Shown in pieces: positions 1 to 8,116 of a stretch of DNA of 64,000 nucleotides. The position numbers were made by a program, and so were the translations under genes. The notes below the pieces were generated by a model. It was not told the origin of the DNA. It searched no databases and worked only from the letters and a program-made list of their open reading frames with translations. This DNA comes from JARRQJ01 sp037381915 (GTDB lineage: Bacteria; Pseudomonadota; Gammaproteobacteria; DRLM01), in the NCBI GenBank assembly GCA_037381915.1, contig JARRQJ010000004.1:74138-138137 (forward strand), written 5' to 3'. Position 1 is the first letter of the stretch; each line of letters begins with the position of its first letter.

Positions 1-311
1 GCTTTGGCGTAGGGATCAAGCAAGGCCAGCCTCGCATTGAAGCGCTCGCCGCGCTCCGGCGCATAGGGCCCGTCCACTCGCCAGGCGTACAGACAGCCGG
101 GGGCCAGACCGCCGATCCACACATGCCATATATCGCCGGTACGGTTGCGGCCTGGGTACAGCGACACGCTGGCGCTGGGCAGCTCATCCTGGTGATTGTC
201 AAACAACAGCAGGCTGACGGCGGAGGCATGGCGACTGAACACGGCAAAATTGACGCCGTCGCCGCGGAGATGAGCGCCAAGCGGCAACGGGGTGCCCGAT
301 TCGGTTTTCAT
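1..311 (-). CDS. glgX: Glycogen debranching enzyme GlgX, N-terminal part (runs off window)
   Basis: Only the first about 103 codons are present; the gene continues past base 1. The product begins MKTESGTPLPLGAH and has the carbohydrate-binding module 48 signature GVNFAVFS, then a segment ending in LYAWRVDGPYAPERG, typical of the isoamylase/GlgX family. GlgX hydrolyses alpha-1,6 branches of limit dextrin in the cytoplasm during glycogen breakdown. The ATG at 311 is the natural start because the family homology begins there. The catalytic barrel lies outside the window, so TreX or another isoamylase-type enzyme cannot be excluded. Confidence 0.85.
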   Translation of the reverse strand, partial: MKTESGTPLPLGAHLRGDGVNFAVFSRHASAVSLLLFDNHQDELPSASVSLYPGRNRTGDIWHVWIGGLAPGCLYAWRVDGPYAPERGERFNARLALLDPYAK

Positions 312-365
312 GGCCAGCGTTGACCTTCAGACTGCGATGGCATCGTACAGGAGGGGCCCGGTCTC

Positions 366-860
366 TTACATGTGCACCCCGATCCCCACACCGACACCGA
401 AGCGTACCCTGGAATCCCCGTCGCCTACCGGCCACAAATGGATCCTGTCCGCCTCCAATACCGCAAAGCGATATGGGGCGCCACCGATCTTGCCGTCCTC
501 CACGCCCTGCAGCTTGCCGAGAACGGTGATCTCCCGGCCCGGCGCGTAAACCATGGTCTCCAGATAACCAGGATAGCGCACGATGAACCGGCTCTTGGCC
601 GGTTGTTGCCGGTCGGGCCGTTGCGAACTGTCCAGCGGATAGTAGAGCACGGCGAAGTCGGTATGATCCGGGGTATTGGTGGCATTGACGATGACCCCGC
701 CCCACATCACCTCGGTATCCTTCACGTTCTGCTTGACCGCCTGTTCCGGATTCAGGCTGAGATTGACGCCGTGGAGCAACTCGTCGGAAAAGGGAGGCGT
801 GACCGCGCAGGCGCTCAACAGCACCAACATACAGGCGAACATGGCAGAACGGACGGGCAT
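366..860 (-). CDS. Slp-family outer-membrane lipoprotein (second of a tandem pair)
   Basis: Product of about 164 residues with a lipoprotein signal ending in the lipobox LLSAC. The mature part has the Slp hallmark WGGVI followed by a small beta domain with YAPGREITVLG, as in the starvation-inducible lipoprotein Slp of enterics. It probably sits in the outer membrane facing the periplasm. The ATG at 860 follows GGTGA at good spacing; a GTG at 869 overlapping the upstream stop is the alternative. It is a paralogue of the gene just upstream and is almost certainly co-transcribed with it. The precise role of Slp proteins is unknown. Confidence 0.82.
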   Translation of the reverse strand: MPVRSAMFACMLVLLSACAVTPPFSDELLHGVNLSLNPEQAVKQNVKDTEVMWGGVIVNATNTPDHTDFAVLYYPLDSSQRPDRQQPAKSRFIVRYPGYLETMVYAPGREITVLGKLQGVEDGKIGGAPYRFAVLEADRIHLWPVGDGDSRVRFGVGVGIGVHM

Positions 861-865
861 GGTCT

Positions 866-1399
866 TCACCAGCGACGATAGGGATGATAATGATAGGGCC
901 AGTACGGATCCCAGTACGGACCCCAGAACGGATCCCAGAATGGATCGTAATAGGGCACGTAGATGATGTTACTGCGCTTCGGCCAGAGATGCACCGCCTC
1001 TACCTCCAGCCGCGGGAATTGATAATCGTAGTCGCCGACCTTTTGCTGTTCGGTACCGTGGATGCGGCCTACAAACGTGACTTCGCGGCCCGCGGCGTAC
1101 AAGGTTGGTTCATAAAAACCTTTGGCGCAGGCGATAAACCGCCCCAGTGATTGGTCGTTCGCCTGCGGCTGGGCGTTGCTGTCCAATGACAGTCCCATGA
1201 CCTCGAAGCAGGTCTGGTTGGAACGGGAGGTGGTCTGGATGATCACGCCGCCCCAACGTACTCGCTCACCATCGTATTTTCCCGACTGCGCCTGCTGCGG
1301 CGTAATGGCGGCCAAGGGTTCGCCGACCTGCAGTTCCTGCGGCATCGTGACGCAGGCGCTCAAGGTCAACGCAACGAACATAACTAAGAATCGCCGCAT
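866..1399 (-). CDS. Slp-family outer-membrane lipoprotein with aromatic tail
   Basis: About 177 residues. The signal peptide ends in the lipobox LSAC, and the Slp core carries WGGVI and YAAGREVTFVG. The last about 30 residues are an unusual low-complexity tail of Asp-Pro-Phe/Tyr-Trp repeats finishing in YHYHPYRRW. The start at 1399 is chosen because GGTGGAGG lies 8 bases upstream; the longer GTG start overlaps this site. Aromatic/proline tails of this kind recur in periplasmic proteins that contact envelope polymers, but here the role is only inferred. First gene of the Slp pair. Confidence 0.82.
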   Translation of the reverse strand: MRRFLVMFVALTLSACVTMPQELQVGEPLAAITPQQAQSGKYDGERVRWGGVIIQTTSRSNQTCFEVMGLSLDSNAQPQANDQSLGRFIACAKGFYEPTLYAAGREVTFVGRIHGTEQQKVGDYDYQFPRLEVEAVHLWPKRSNIIYVPYYDPFWDPFWGPYWDPYWPYHYHPYRRW

Positions 1400-1630
1400 G
1401 GGAAAGACCTCCACCTAAAGAACGCCGAGCATGCCCGACGAAGACGGCGGGACAGCGCCTGGATTGTAACCCAGGCTTGCTCCCGGCGGGAATGATCTAC
1501 TCCATAAGAACACGCAATTGTAAAGAAAGTTCACGAGGCCGCGCATCGTAGCCAACGCGTAATCCTATTCAGATTGTTGTTGGCAGAAAAGCGTCAAGCG
1601 AAGCCGCGCTTGTCCTCGCCCGCTCAACGA

Positions 1631-2590
1631 TCAACCAAAGATGGTATCCGCGGAAGTGCCGGCGCGCTCCATGATTTGCCGCAGGCGCTGCAAGGCCTCC
1701 AACTGGATTTGACGCACGCGTTCACGAGTGACGCCGATGCGATCCCCCACCTCTTCCAGGGTGGCGGCCTCGCGGCCGTGCAAACCAAAGCGATATTCCA
1801 CGACCTCGCGCTGCTTATCATTCAGTTCATGCAGCCAGACATCGATATTGGCGGACACCTCGGCATCCTGCAGGATTTCGCTGGGGTCGGACCAGCTCTC
1901 GTCGGGAAGGGTTTCCAGCAAGGTGCGATCTTGCGTGCCCGCCGAATCGATGGAGACCTCCCGCTCGTAAAGGCTCATCATCTGTTCGACCTCCGCGGCG
2001 GACTTGTGCACCACGCGCGCCACCTCCTCCAAACTGGGCTCGTGATCGAGCCGCTGCGCCAGGGAACGCGAGGTGCGCACATAGGTGTTGATCTGTTTGA
2101 TGATATGAATCGGCAAACGCACCGTGCGGGTTTGGTTCATCAAGGCGCGTTCGATGGTCTGGCGTATCCACCAGGTCGCGTAGGTGGAGAAACGGAATCC
2201 CCTTTCCGGATCGAATTTTTCAACGGCGTGAATCAATCCCAGATTTCCTTCTTCGATCAGATCGAGGAAGGCCAAGCCGCGATTGAGATAATTACGGGCG
2301 ATCTTGACCACCAACCGCAGGTTGCTTTCTATCATACGACTACGCGCGCTTTCGTCACCGCGTTGCGCCAGACGGGCGTAGTAGACTTCTTCCTCGGCGC
2401 TGAGCAAGGGGCTGTAGCCGATTTCGCTCAGATAGATGTGAGTCGGGTCTTTGACCGGCGTATGGACACGGGACGACTGCGGCGTCTCTTCCTCGGAATC
2501 ACGACTCGATTCCCCTATCGCCCACCATCGTTCCAGGATGTTTGATACCGATCCTTCCTCTACTGGCAACTGCTCTTCGAATTCGTCCAT
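1631..2590 (-). CDS. rpoS: RNA polymerase sigma factor RpoS (sigma-38)
   Basis: The 319-residue product carries sigma-70 regions 1.2 to 4.2: DPTHIYLSEIG (1.2), the NLRLVVKIARNY and FSTYATWWIRQ stretches (region 2), and the C-terminal helix-turn-helix EEVGDRIGVTRERVRQIQ (4.2). Length and the short N-terminus before region 1.2 fit RpoS rather than RpoD or RpoH. It directs stationary-phase and general stress transcription. The ATG at 2590 is preceded by GGAGGGGG. Position right after nlpD is the classic arrangement. The G-run of the ribosome-binding site is followed at once by CCCC before the ATG. Confidence 0.97.
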   Translation of the reverse strand: MDEFEEQLPVEEGSVSNILERWWAIGESSRDSEEETPQSSRVHTPVKDPTHIYLSEIGYSPLLSAEEEVYYARLAQRGDESARSRMIESNLRLVVKIARNYLNRGLAFLDLIEEGNLGLIHAVEKFDPERGFRFSTYATWWIRQTIERALMNQTRTVRLPIHIIKQINTYVRTSRSLAQRLDHEPSLEEVARVVHKSAAEVEQMMSLYEREVSIDSAGTQDRTLLETLPDESWSDPSEILQDAEVSANIDVWLHELNDKQREVVEYRFGLHGREAATLEEVGDRIGVTRERVRQIQLEALQRLRQIMERAGTSADTIFG

Positions 2591-2699
2591 GGGGAACCCC
2601 CTCCAGAGCGTAACGATCAGTCATGATCAGATTGATCCTATTATCGAAAAGTATCAAGAGGCAAATAAAAAATTCATCTCCGACAATATGATACGCGCA

Positions 2700-3446
2700 T
2701 TACGGACGCGTCCTCGGCAGGTAGCTCAAGGGATTGATGGGCCGGCCGTCATAACGGATTTCGAAATGGAGCATGGCGTCGCCGCTGGTCTTATTACCCA
2801 TGTCGGCGATGTGCTGGCCGGCCGCAACCGCATCGCCCTCCTTGACCAGCAAATCACGGTTGTAGGCGTACGCGCTCAAATAATTTTCATCATGCTTGAG
2901 AATAATAAGCTTGCCGTAACTCAACAAGCCGCTTCCCGCATAAACCACATGGCCGGCCGCGGCCGCCCGGATCGGCTCCCCGGGCTTGCCGCCGATGTCG
3001 ATGCCTTTGCGGCCCAGGTCGGTCTTGGAAAAGGTGTGGAGCACGTGGCCTTGGACGGGCCACAGCCATTTTATCGGCGCCGTGCTGGAATCGACCGGTG
3101 CGACCCCCGTCGAGGGCGTCGCCGCGCGCGCATGGATGACGGGGACCGGATTCGAGCCGGCCGATGCGGGTGCGGGTTCCCGTTCCCGACCTGTGGGAGG
3201 CAAGACGCGCAACAGTTGACCGTCATAAATGGTGTACGGGGGCTGGATATGGTTCCAACCCGCCACTTCACGGTAATCCAGGCCATAGCGCCAGCTGATG
3301 GAATACAGGGTCTCCCCCGGCTGCACGCGGTGGTAAACAAAACCGCCACAGCCCGCCAATACCATCATCACGACCAGCAGCGGCAAGCGCGCTAATTTTC
3401 TCCGTGAACCCGCCCTGGCGCTAAGCTTGTCATCATCTCTGCTCAC
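2700..3446 (-). CDS. nlpD: Amidase-activator lipoprotein NlpD (LysM + degenerate LytM)
   Basis: About 248 residues. The lipoprotein signal ends LAGC; a LysM domain follows (YHRVQPGETLYSISWRYG), then a proline/alanine linker and a C-terminal M23/LytM domain. The zinc ligands look incomplete: the usual HxGxD reads KGID, and the usual HLH reads MLH. This matches E. coli NlpD, which activates the septal amidase AmiC instead of cutting peptidoglycan itself. The GTG at 3446 overlaps the yqaA stop (GTGA), implying translational coupling. In many gammaproteobacteria an rpoS promoter lies inside nlpD; I did not identify one here. Confidence 0.93.
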   Translation of the reverse strand: MSRDDDKLSARAGSRRKLARLPLLVVMMVLAGCGGFVYHRVQPGETLYSISWRYGLDYREVAGWNHIQPPYTIYDGQLLRVLPPTGREREPAPASAGSNPVPVIHARAATPSTGVAPVDSSTAPIKWLWPVQGHVLHTFSKTDLGRKGIDIGGKPGEPIRAAAAGHVVYAGSGLLSYGKLIILKHDENYLSAYAYNRDLLVKEGDAVAAGQHIADMGNKTSGDAMLHFEIRYDGRPINPLSYLPRTRP

Positions 3447-4015
3447 AAGGAAAAATAGAGTATTAACACCGCAAACACCATGATCCAACCCAAACGATCT
3501 ATATAATTATGCAGGATACGCTGCATGCCTTCACCGCCCCAGCGCATCAGGCCCGCCACCAGGAAGAACCGGGAGCCGCGGCCGATGACGGAGGCCAGGA
3601 TAAAGGGAAGAAACGGCATGGCGACGGCACCGGCGGCGATGGTAAACAGCTTATACGGCAGCGGTGAGAACGCTGCTACCACTATCGCCCATACCCCCCA
3701 CTGGTGAAACCATTGCTCCGCGCGCAGATAACCGGGCCAATAACCCGCGCCGTGCAACCACGGCGCCACCATCTCAAAGGCGAACACGCCGATCGCATAT
3801 CCCAGCATTCCGCCGCATACCGACGCGACCAGGGCCAGGCCCGCATAGCCCCATGCCGACCTGGGCTTGGCAAGCGCCATGGGCGCGAGCATGGCATCCG
3901 GCGGGATGGGAAAAAAAGAGGCTTCCGCGAAACTGAGCGCCGCTAGAAACCAGGGGGCGTGGCGATGGGCCGCCCAGCGCATCACGCGCACGTACAGGGC
4001 GGAAAATAGCTTCAC
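3443..4015 (-). CDS. YqaA-type DedA/SNARE-associated membrane protein
   Basis: 190 residues with several membrane segments. It carries the DedA-superfamily (VTT domain) features of the YqaA branch: EASFFPIPPDAMLAP near the N-terminus and FSPLPYKLFTIAAG in the centre. DedA-type proteins are inner-membrane proteins linked to lipid translocation and membrane homeostasis. The GTG start overlaps the pcm stop by four bases, and its own stop overlaps the nlpD start. This small gene is often found between pcm and nlpD in non-enteric gammaproteobacteria. Confidence 0.88.
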   Translation of the reverse strand: MKLFSALYVRVMRWAAHRHAPWFLAALSFAEASFFPIPPDAMLAPMALAKPRSAWGYAGLALVASVCGGMLGYAIGVFAFEMVAPWLHGAGYWPGYLRAEQWFHQWGVWAIVVAAFSPLPYKLFTIAAGAVAMPFLPFILASVIGRGSRFFLVAGLMRWGGEGMQRILHNYIDRLGWIMVFAVLILYFSL

Positions 4016-4644
4016 TGCGTGCCCGCGCGCATGGGGACAAAGGTCACCTGATCCAATACCTCGTCGCGGTAACCTTCCGGAGTACGCGTGATCATCACCA
4101 AGGTCTGATTATTGGTATCACCCACAGGGATCACCAAGCGCCCCCCCACGGCCAGTTGCGCCAACAGTGCGGGCGGTATCCCCTCGGGGGCGGCCGTAGC
4201 CAGAATGCCGTCGAAGGGGGCCTGATCCGGCCACCCGATCATCCCGTCGGCGTGTTTGACCCGTATATTGCGCAGGCGCAGTCCTTGAAAGCGCTGCCGC
4301 GCGTTGCTGATGAGCACCGCGATACGTTCCACGGTGAACACCTCGTTCGCCACCTGGGCCAGGACCGCCGCCTGGTAACCCGAACCGGTGCCGATCTCCA
4401 GGACCTTATTCAAGGGACCGTCGCGCAGCAGGGACTCGGTCATACGTGCTACCACATAGGGTTGGGAGATGGTCTGGCCGTGGCCGATGGGCAAAGAGGT
4501 GTCGTCATAGGCCCGGCTGGCCAGAGCCTCGTCCACGAAGATGTGGCGGGGAGTGTTGCGTATCACCTCCAGCACCATCGTGCTGGCGATCCCTTCCTCT
4601 TTGAGACGTTGAATGAGCCGGTCCCGCGTGCGTTGCGAGGTCAT
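4012..4644 (-). CDS. pcm: Protein-L-isoaspartate O-methyltransferase
   Basis: About 210 residues from the ATG at 4644, close to the 208 of the E. coli enzyme. A TTG overlapping the surE stop would add 10 residues. It contains the family signatures LPIGHGQTISQPYVVARM and the SAM-binding VLEIGTGSGYQAAVLA. Pcm transfers a methyl group from SAM to damaged L-isoaspartyl residues and so starts their repair. The surE-pcm pairing is conserved and ties both to stationary-phase survival together with the downstream rpoS. Confidence 0.95.
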   Translation of the reverse strand: MTSQRTRDRLIQRLKEEGIASTMVLEVIRNTPRHIFVDEALASRAYDDTSLPIGHGQTISQPYVVARMTESLLRDGPLNKVLEIGTGSGYQAAVLAQVANEVFTVERIAVLISNARQRFQGLRLRNIRVKHADGMIGWPDQAPFDGILATAAPEGIPPALLAQLAVGGRLVIPVGDTNNQTLVMITRTPEGYRDEVLDQVTFVPMRAGTQ

Positions 4645-4670
4645 GCCGATACCGCGATATTTAATGCCGC

Positions 4671-5423
4671 TCAAGCCTCAAGTCCCTCCACCCAACTCGC
4701 TACCGTCTCCAGGGCGCTGTAGCGGGTCAAGTCCACCTGCAAGGGCGTGATGGAGACCCGCCCATGGCAAACCGCATGAAAATCGGTACCGGGCCCGGCG
4801 TCTGCCTCCGGCCCCGCCGCGCCTACCCAGTAGATCTCCCGGCCGCGGGGATCCCGCGATTTGATCACCGGCTCCGACTTGTGGCGGTGGCCGAGACGCG
4901 TTGCCTCAAAACCGGCCAGCTCCTGCCAGGAGAGGTCCGGGACATTGACATTCAGGATGGTATCCGCCGGCAGGGGCTGGTGCTGCAAGCGCATGACCAG
5001 ACGCTTGGCCACTTCGGCGGCGGTGGCGTAGTGTTGGGGCTCGACACCCAACAGTGACACGGCGATGGCGGGTAAACCGAGAAATCGTCCTTCGACCGCC
5101 GCTGCCACCGTCCCCGAATACACTACGTCATCACCGAGATTGGCACCGGCATTGATCCCCGACACCACCAGGTCCGGTTCCTGTTCTAACAGGCCGGTTA
5201 TGGCCAGATGCACGCAATCGGTGGGCGTCCCGTCCACATAGAAGTAGCCGTTGTCACCCACCTGCACCCGCAAGGGATGCTCGAGCGTCAGGGAATTGCT
5301 GGCGCCGCTGCGATTGCGCTCGGGAGCGACGACGCTCACCTCTCCCAGCTGGGCCATGGCCCGGGCCAGTGCCGCCAGCCCCTGCGCGCGATAGCCGTCG
5401 TCGTTACTGACTAAAATCTTCAT
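4671..5423 (-). CDS. surE: 5'/3'-nucleotidase SurE
   Basis: 250 residues beginning MKILVSNDDGYRAQGL. The N-terminal metal-binding DD pair and the SLTLEHPLRV, GTPTDCVHLAI and SGINAGANLGDDVVYSGTV blocks are all SurE signatures. The enzyme dephosphorylates nucleoside monophosphates and short polyphosphates in stationary phase. It is the first gene of the surE-pcm-yqaA-nlpD-rpoS series. The upstream 277 bases hold no other gene; a GCACCAC/GTGGTGC inverted repeat is visible near 5532-5553. Confidence 0.97.
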   Translation of the reverse strand: MKILVSNDDGYRAQGLAALARAMAQLGEVSVVAPERNRSGASNSLTLEHPLRVQVGDNGYFYVDGTPTDCVHLAITGLLEQEPDLVVSGINAGANLGDDVVYSGTVAAAVEGRFLGLPAIAVSLLGVEPQHYATAAEVAKRLVMRLQHQPLPADTILNVNVPDLSWQELAGFEATRLGHRHKSEPVIKSRDPRGREIYWVGAAGPEADAGPGTDFHAVCHGRVSITPLQVDLTRYSALETVASWVEGLEA

Positions 5424-5700
5424 GCCGGAAAAGCCTTACCACCTTCGGATCCCCTCACTCCCGAGGGTGTAATCATACTTGAAATCGGCATAATGTAGGA
5501 GCGAGCGCGCGAAAGAAATCCGACAGCGACAGGCCTGCACCACACTCGCCCGTGGTGCGCGGCTGGCATACACTATGTTTGCAAGCCCCTGTTTCAGTGA
5601 GACATCAACCTCGGTTCGGTGCCGTGACGAACACCTCATGGTCGCGGCGGAATGGCTGGAGCACGCGCCCTTGACATCAGCTTAATAAATGGGCAACCGC

Positions 5701-6459
5701 ATGAACATCGATTGGAACAACACCAAGGCCGCCGTGTGGCGGCCGCGAAAAGACTATCTGCGTCCGGTACGGCACAGAGACCCGGTCCGGCTCGAGGATT
5801 TGCTGGGAATCGACGCGCAGAAGCAGGAGCTGCAACGCAACACCGAGCGCTTTCTCGAGGGATTGCCCGCCAATAACGCCCTGCTTTGGGGCGCGCGCGG
5901 TACCGGCAAATCGTCGCTGATCAAGGCCCTGCTCAACGGTTACCAGGACCGTGGACTGCGCCTGATCCAAGTGGACAAGGACGACCTGGTCAATCTCCCG
6001 GAGATCGTCGACGATATCCGCGAGCTCCCCCAGCGCTTTCTGGTATTTTCCGATGACCTCTCCTTCGAAGCCGACGAACCGGGTTACAAGGCCCTGAAGA
6101 GCGTATTGGAAGGTTCCGTGGAGCTGCCGCCGGACAACGTTCTGGTCTATGCCACATCCAATCGCCGCCATTTACTGCCGGAATACCTGGACGAGAATCA
6201 GGCGGCCAAACCGGTGGGCGGCGAGATTCACTTCCCCGAAGCAGTGGAGGAGAAGATCTCCCTGTCGGACCGCTTCGGGCTGTGGCTGTCTTTCTATCCC
6301 ATCGGCCAGGACGAATACCTGGCCATCATCGACCATTACTTCGCCGACTACCGCGGCGACCGCGAGGCCCTGCACAGCGCCGCCAAGCAATTCGCCTTGG
6401 CCCGTGGCGGGCGCAGCGGGCGGGTGGCCCGGCAGTTTTATAACCACTACGCGCAATAG
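5701..6459 (+). CDS. DUF815 AAA-like ATPase
   Basis: About 252 residues from the ATG at 5701; an in-frame ATG at 5689 would add four. A Walker A motif GARGTGKSS lies near residues 64-72 and a Walker B-like FLVFSDDLSF near 113-122, followed by YATSNRRHL (sensor 1). These are characteristic of the DUF815 family of stand-alone P-loop ATPases. The cellular role is unknown. It is divergent from surE, with no obvious operon partner; the next gene on this strand is an unrelated outer-membrane protein. Confidence 0.85.
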   Translation: MNIDWNNTKAAVWRPRKDYLRPVRHRDPVRLEDLLGIDAQKQELQRNTERFLEGLPANNALLWGARGTGKSSLIKALLNGYQDRGLRLIQVDKDDLVNLPEIVDDIRELPQRFLVFSDDLSFEADEPGYKALKSVLEGSVELPPDNVLVYATSNRRHLLPEYLDENQAAKPVGGEIHFPEAVEEKISLSDRFGLWLSFYPIGQDEYLAIIDHYFADYRGDREALHSAAKQFALARGGRSGRVARQFYNHYAQ

Positions 6460-6637
6460 GGCTCGCTGTTAGAAGCCGGATATCCACCGCGCGATAATGA
6501 AATTCAGCAGCCGGCCGTTACCGTGGGCTGTAATCCAGGAGTCCGCCCCCTCTTGAGCGAGGGCCCGATTGTGTTACAGTGCCAGAGTTTGGCATACAGT
6601 CACGGCACAACCAATATGCAAGCGTCAAGGTGAACTA

Positions 6638-7300
6638 ATGAATAAAAGCCTTTTACTACTGACTCTAATCTCCTTATCCTACGCCGCCGCCGCCAGCGCG
6701 CGCGACCACGGTTTCTATGCGGGACTGGGTGTGGGACGATCCAGTGCCAATGTCGCGGAAATTACAAGACAGGATATCCTCGACCTCGGTTTCACGTCGC
6801 TTAACAGCTTTCAAAACGGATCAAGCAAATCCGACACTGCGTGGAAAGTTTACGGCGGCTACCGCTTCAATCCGCATGTAGCAGCCGAAGCCTTCTATAC
6901 CAATCTCGGTAAATTCACCCGCAATGCCACCGGCAGCGGTGTATACGCTTCCTCCACGGTCAACTTCACCTTGGACAGTGCGTTGAAGGTCAGCGGGTTT
7001 GGCGCGGCCGCCCTGCTCGGCGCCCCCCTCTCCGACCATTGGAGCGTGTTCGCCAAACCGGGATTGCTTTATTGGGACGCGAAGCGCAGCACTACCGCCA
7101 CGGCGGCGGGTTCGTCACAAAGCGCGTCCACGGATAAAAAGGGGACCAGCCCCACCTTTGGGCTGGGCGCCGATTATGCCTTTACCGGCAAACTCGGCGC
7201 GCGTGTCGAATGGGAAAGATATTTCGACGTGGGGGATGAGAACACCACCGGCAAATCGAACGTGAACCTGTTTTTATTATCCATGCGTTACACCCCCTGA
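6638..7300 (+). CDS. Outer-membrane beta-barrel protein (OmpA-like/porin family)
   Basis: About 220 residues. A cleavable signal (MNKSLLLLTLISLSYAAAASA) is followed by GFYAGLGVGRSS and alternating polar/aromatic strands such as WKVYGGYRFNPHVAAEAFY, the pattern of small 8-stranded OM barrels. The true start is the ATG at 6638 after AAGG; upstream codons of the open frame are not signal-like. Function beyond an outer-membrane location is not evident. A hairpin covers the stop codon, and the next gene converges on it. Confidence 0.8.
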   Translation: MNKSLLLLTLISLSYAAAASARDHGFYAGLGVGRSSANVAEITRQDILDLGFTSLNSFQNGSSKSDTAWKVYGGYRFNPHVAAEAFYTNLGKFTRNATGSGVYASSTVNFTLDSALKVSGFGAAALLGAPLSDHWSVFAKPGLLYWDAKRSTTATAAGSSQSASTDKKGTSPTFGLGADYAFTGKLGARVEWERYFDVGDENTTGKSNVNLFLLSMRYTP

Positions 7301-7310
7301 TCGGGGGTGT
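7290..7310. terminator. Hairpin over the stop codon between convergent genes
   Basis: A perfect 8-bp stem (ACACCCCC / GGGGGTGT) with a 5-base loop that contains the TGA stop of the barrel gene. There is no T-run on either side. It may slow polymerase or protect the 3' end; a factor-independent terminator is not demonstrated. It lies just before the convergent PEP-CTERM gene ends at 7327. Confidence 0.5.
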
Positions 7311-7326
7311 AGCCGCACGTCCGAGC

Positions 7327-7815
7327 TTAGGCCTCGACCGCCTGCCTGCGCCGATAAACGCTCATCCCCAAAATCATTAAGCCCAGTGCTACCAGATACA
7401 GCGCACCCGGCTCCGGCACGCTTGCAAACGTGACGTCAGCGGTATAGGTTCCGGGACCGGTGAGATTTTCAATGCTCAGCGTATTGGTGGTGGAGCTCGT
7501 ACCGTAACCGCTTGCGCCGGTGATGGGATCAACGTTGTCTGTCAGGTCGCTGAGTTTCACACCGATTGAGTTGGTGATGTCAGCGGTTTTCGGCACCGTT
7601 ACCGCTACCGAGGTATCGCCTATGTCCACGCTGAGCCCGTCCGGTATGCCGCTCCCGCTATACGAATTCCCACCAGTAACGGTCGTAGGTAGAGTGCCCA
7701 TGAGATCGCCCAGGAACGACAACTCGAGGGATTTATTCAAAAATCCCGCCTGCGCCGTCCCCGCCCACATCAACCCGCACAGACATGCAGCTATCATTGA
7801 GTTCTTAGTAGACAT
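7327..7815 (-). CDS. PEP-CTERM exported protein
   Basis: 162 residues. A signal peptide (cleavage near TAQAG) precedes a Ser/Thr/Gly-rich body, and the end is a canonical PEP-CTERM sorting signal: VPEPG, a hydrophobic helix (LYLVALGLMILGMSV), then YRRR. Such proteins are handled by an exosortase and often go to the exopolysaccharide matrix. No exosortase gene is in the window. A strong sigma-54 promoter match lies about 66 bases upstream, which fits the known RpoN/PrsK-PrsR control of PEP-CTERM genes. Confidence 0.9.
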   Translation of the reverse strand: MSTKNSMIAACLCGLMWAGTAQAGFLNKSLELSFLGDLMGTLPTTVTGGNSYSGSGIPDGLSVDIGDTSVAVTVPKTADITNSIGVKLSDLTDNVDPITGASGYGTSSTTNTLSIENLTGPGTYTADVTFASVPEPGALYLVALGLMILGMSVYRRRQAVEA

Positions 7816-8116
7816 GATTTAACCCTTCGCACCTACAAGCTGTTTGTTCTTTACTAGTCTTCGGAAAAACTATGCAATTTAATGCAATATATTAGCCAAT
7901 TAGCACATCGTCTTGAATAATAAATTAAAAAAACTCATACGCCATTAAGAACGCCTACATTTTTCCATTAATGTAAAATTTTCCGACACCCTGCCGCAAT
8001 CGTCATACAGGGGACCCACTCTTGACCAAGCCGGGGAACGGGGTACGCAAGGGCATATAGTCACTATGGGCAACCCGCAAGCACATGGATCCGGCCACAT
8101 CGATACCGACTCCGCC
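7816..8116. other. AT-rich intergenic region
   Basis: Markedly AT-richer than its neighbours. Apart from the sigma-54 promoter facing left at 7881-7900, I see no gene. It would also hold the original promoter of the decayed acetyltransferase on the plus strand, but no clear -35/-10 pair stands out. Confidence 0.5.
7881..7900 (-). promoter_or_regulatory. Candidate sigma-54 (RpoN) promoter of the PEP-CTERM gene
   Basis: On the minus strand the sequence TTGGCTAATATATTGCAT has GG and GC elements exactly 10 bases apart, matching the -24/-12 consensus (TGGC...TTGCA). Transcription would start near 7872, giving a leader of about 57 bases. Sigma-54 promoters for PEP-CTERM genes are established in exosortase-bearing bacteria. 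Enhancer sites were not identified. Confidence 0.6.

Noticed and set aside
1457..1479. GCCTGG/CCAGGC stem between rpoS and the Slp pair as the rpoS terminator
   Set aside because: Short stem without a T-run on the minus strand; not good enough to call.
5424..5700. A small gene or RNA upstream of surE
   Set aside because: Only an inverted repeat (5532-5553) and an open frame of 67 codons without homology or ribosome-binding site are present.
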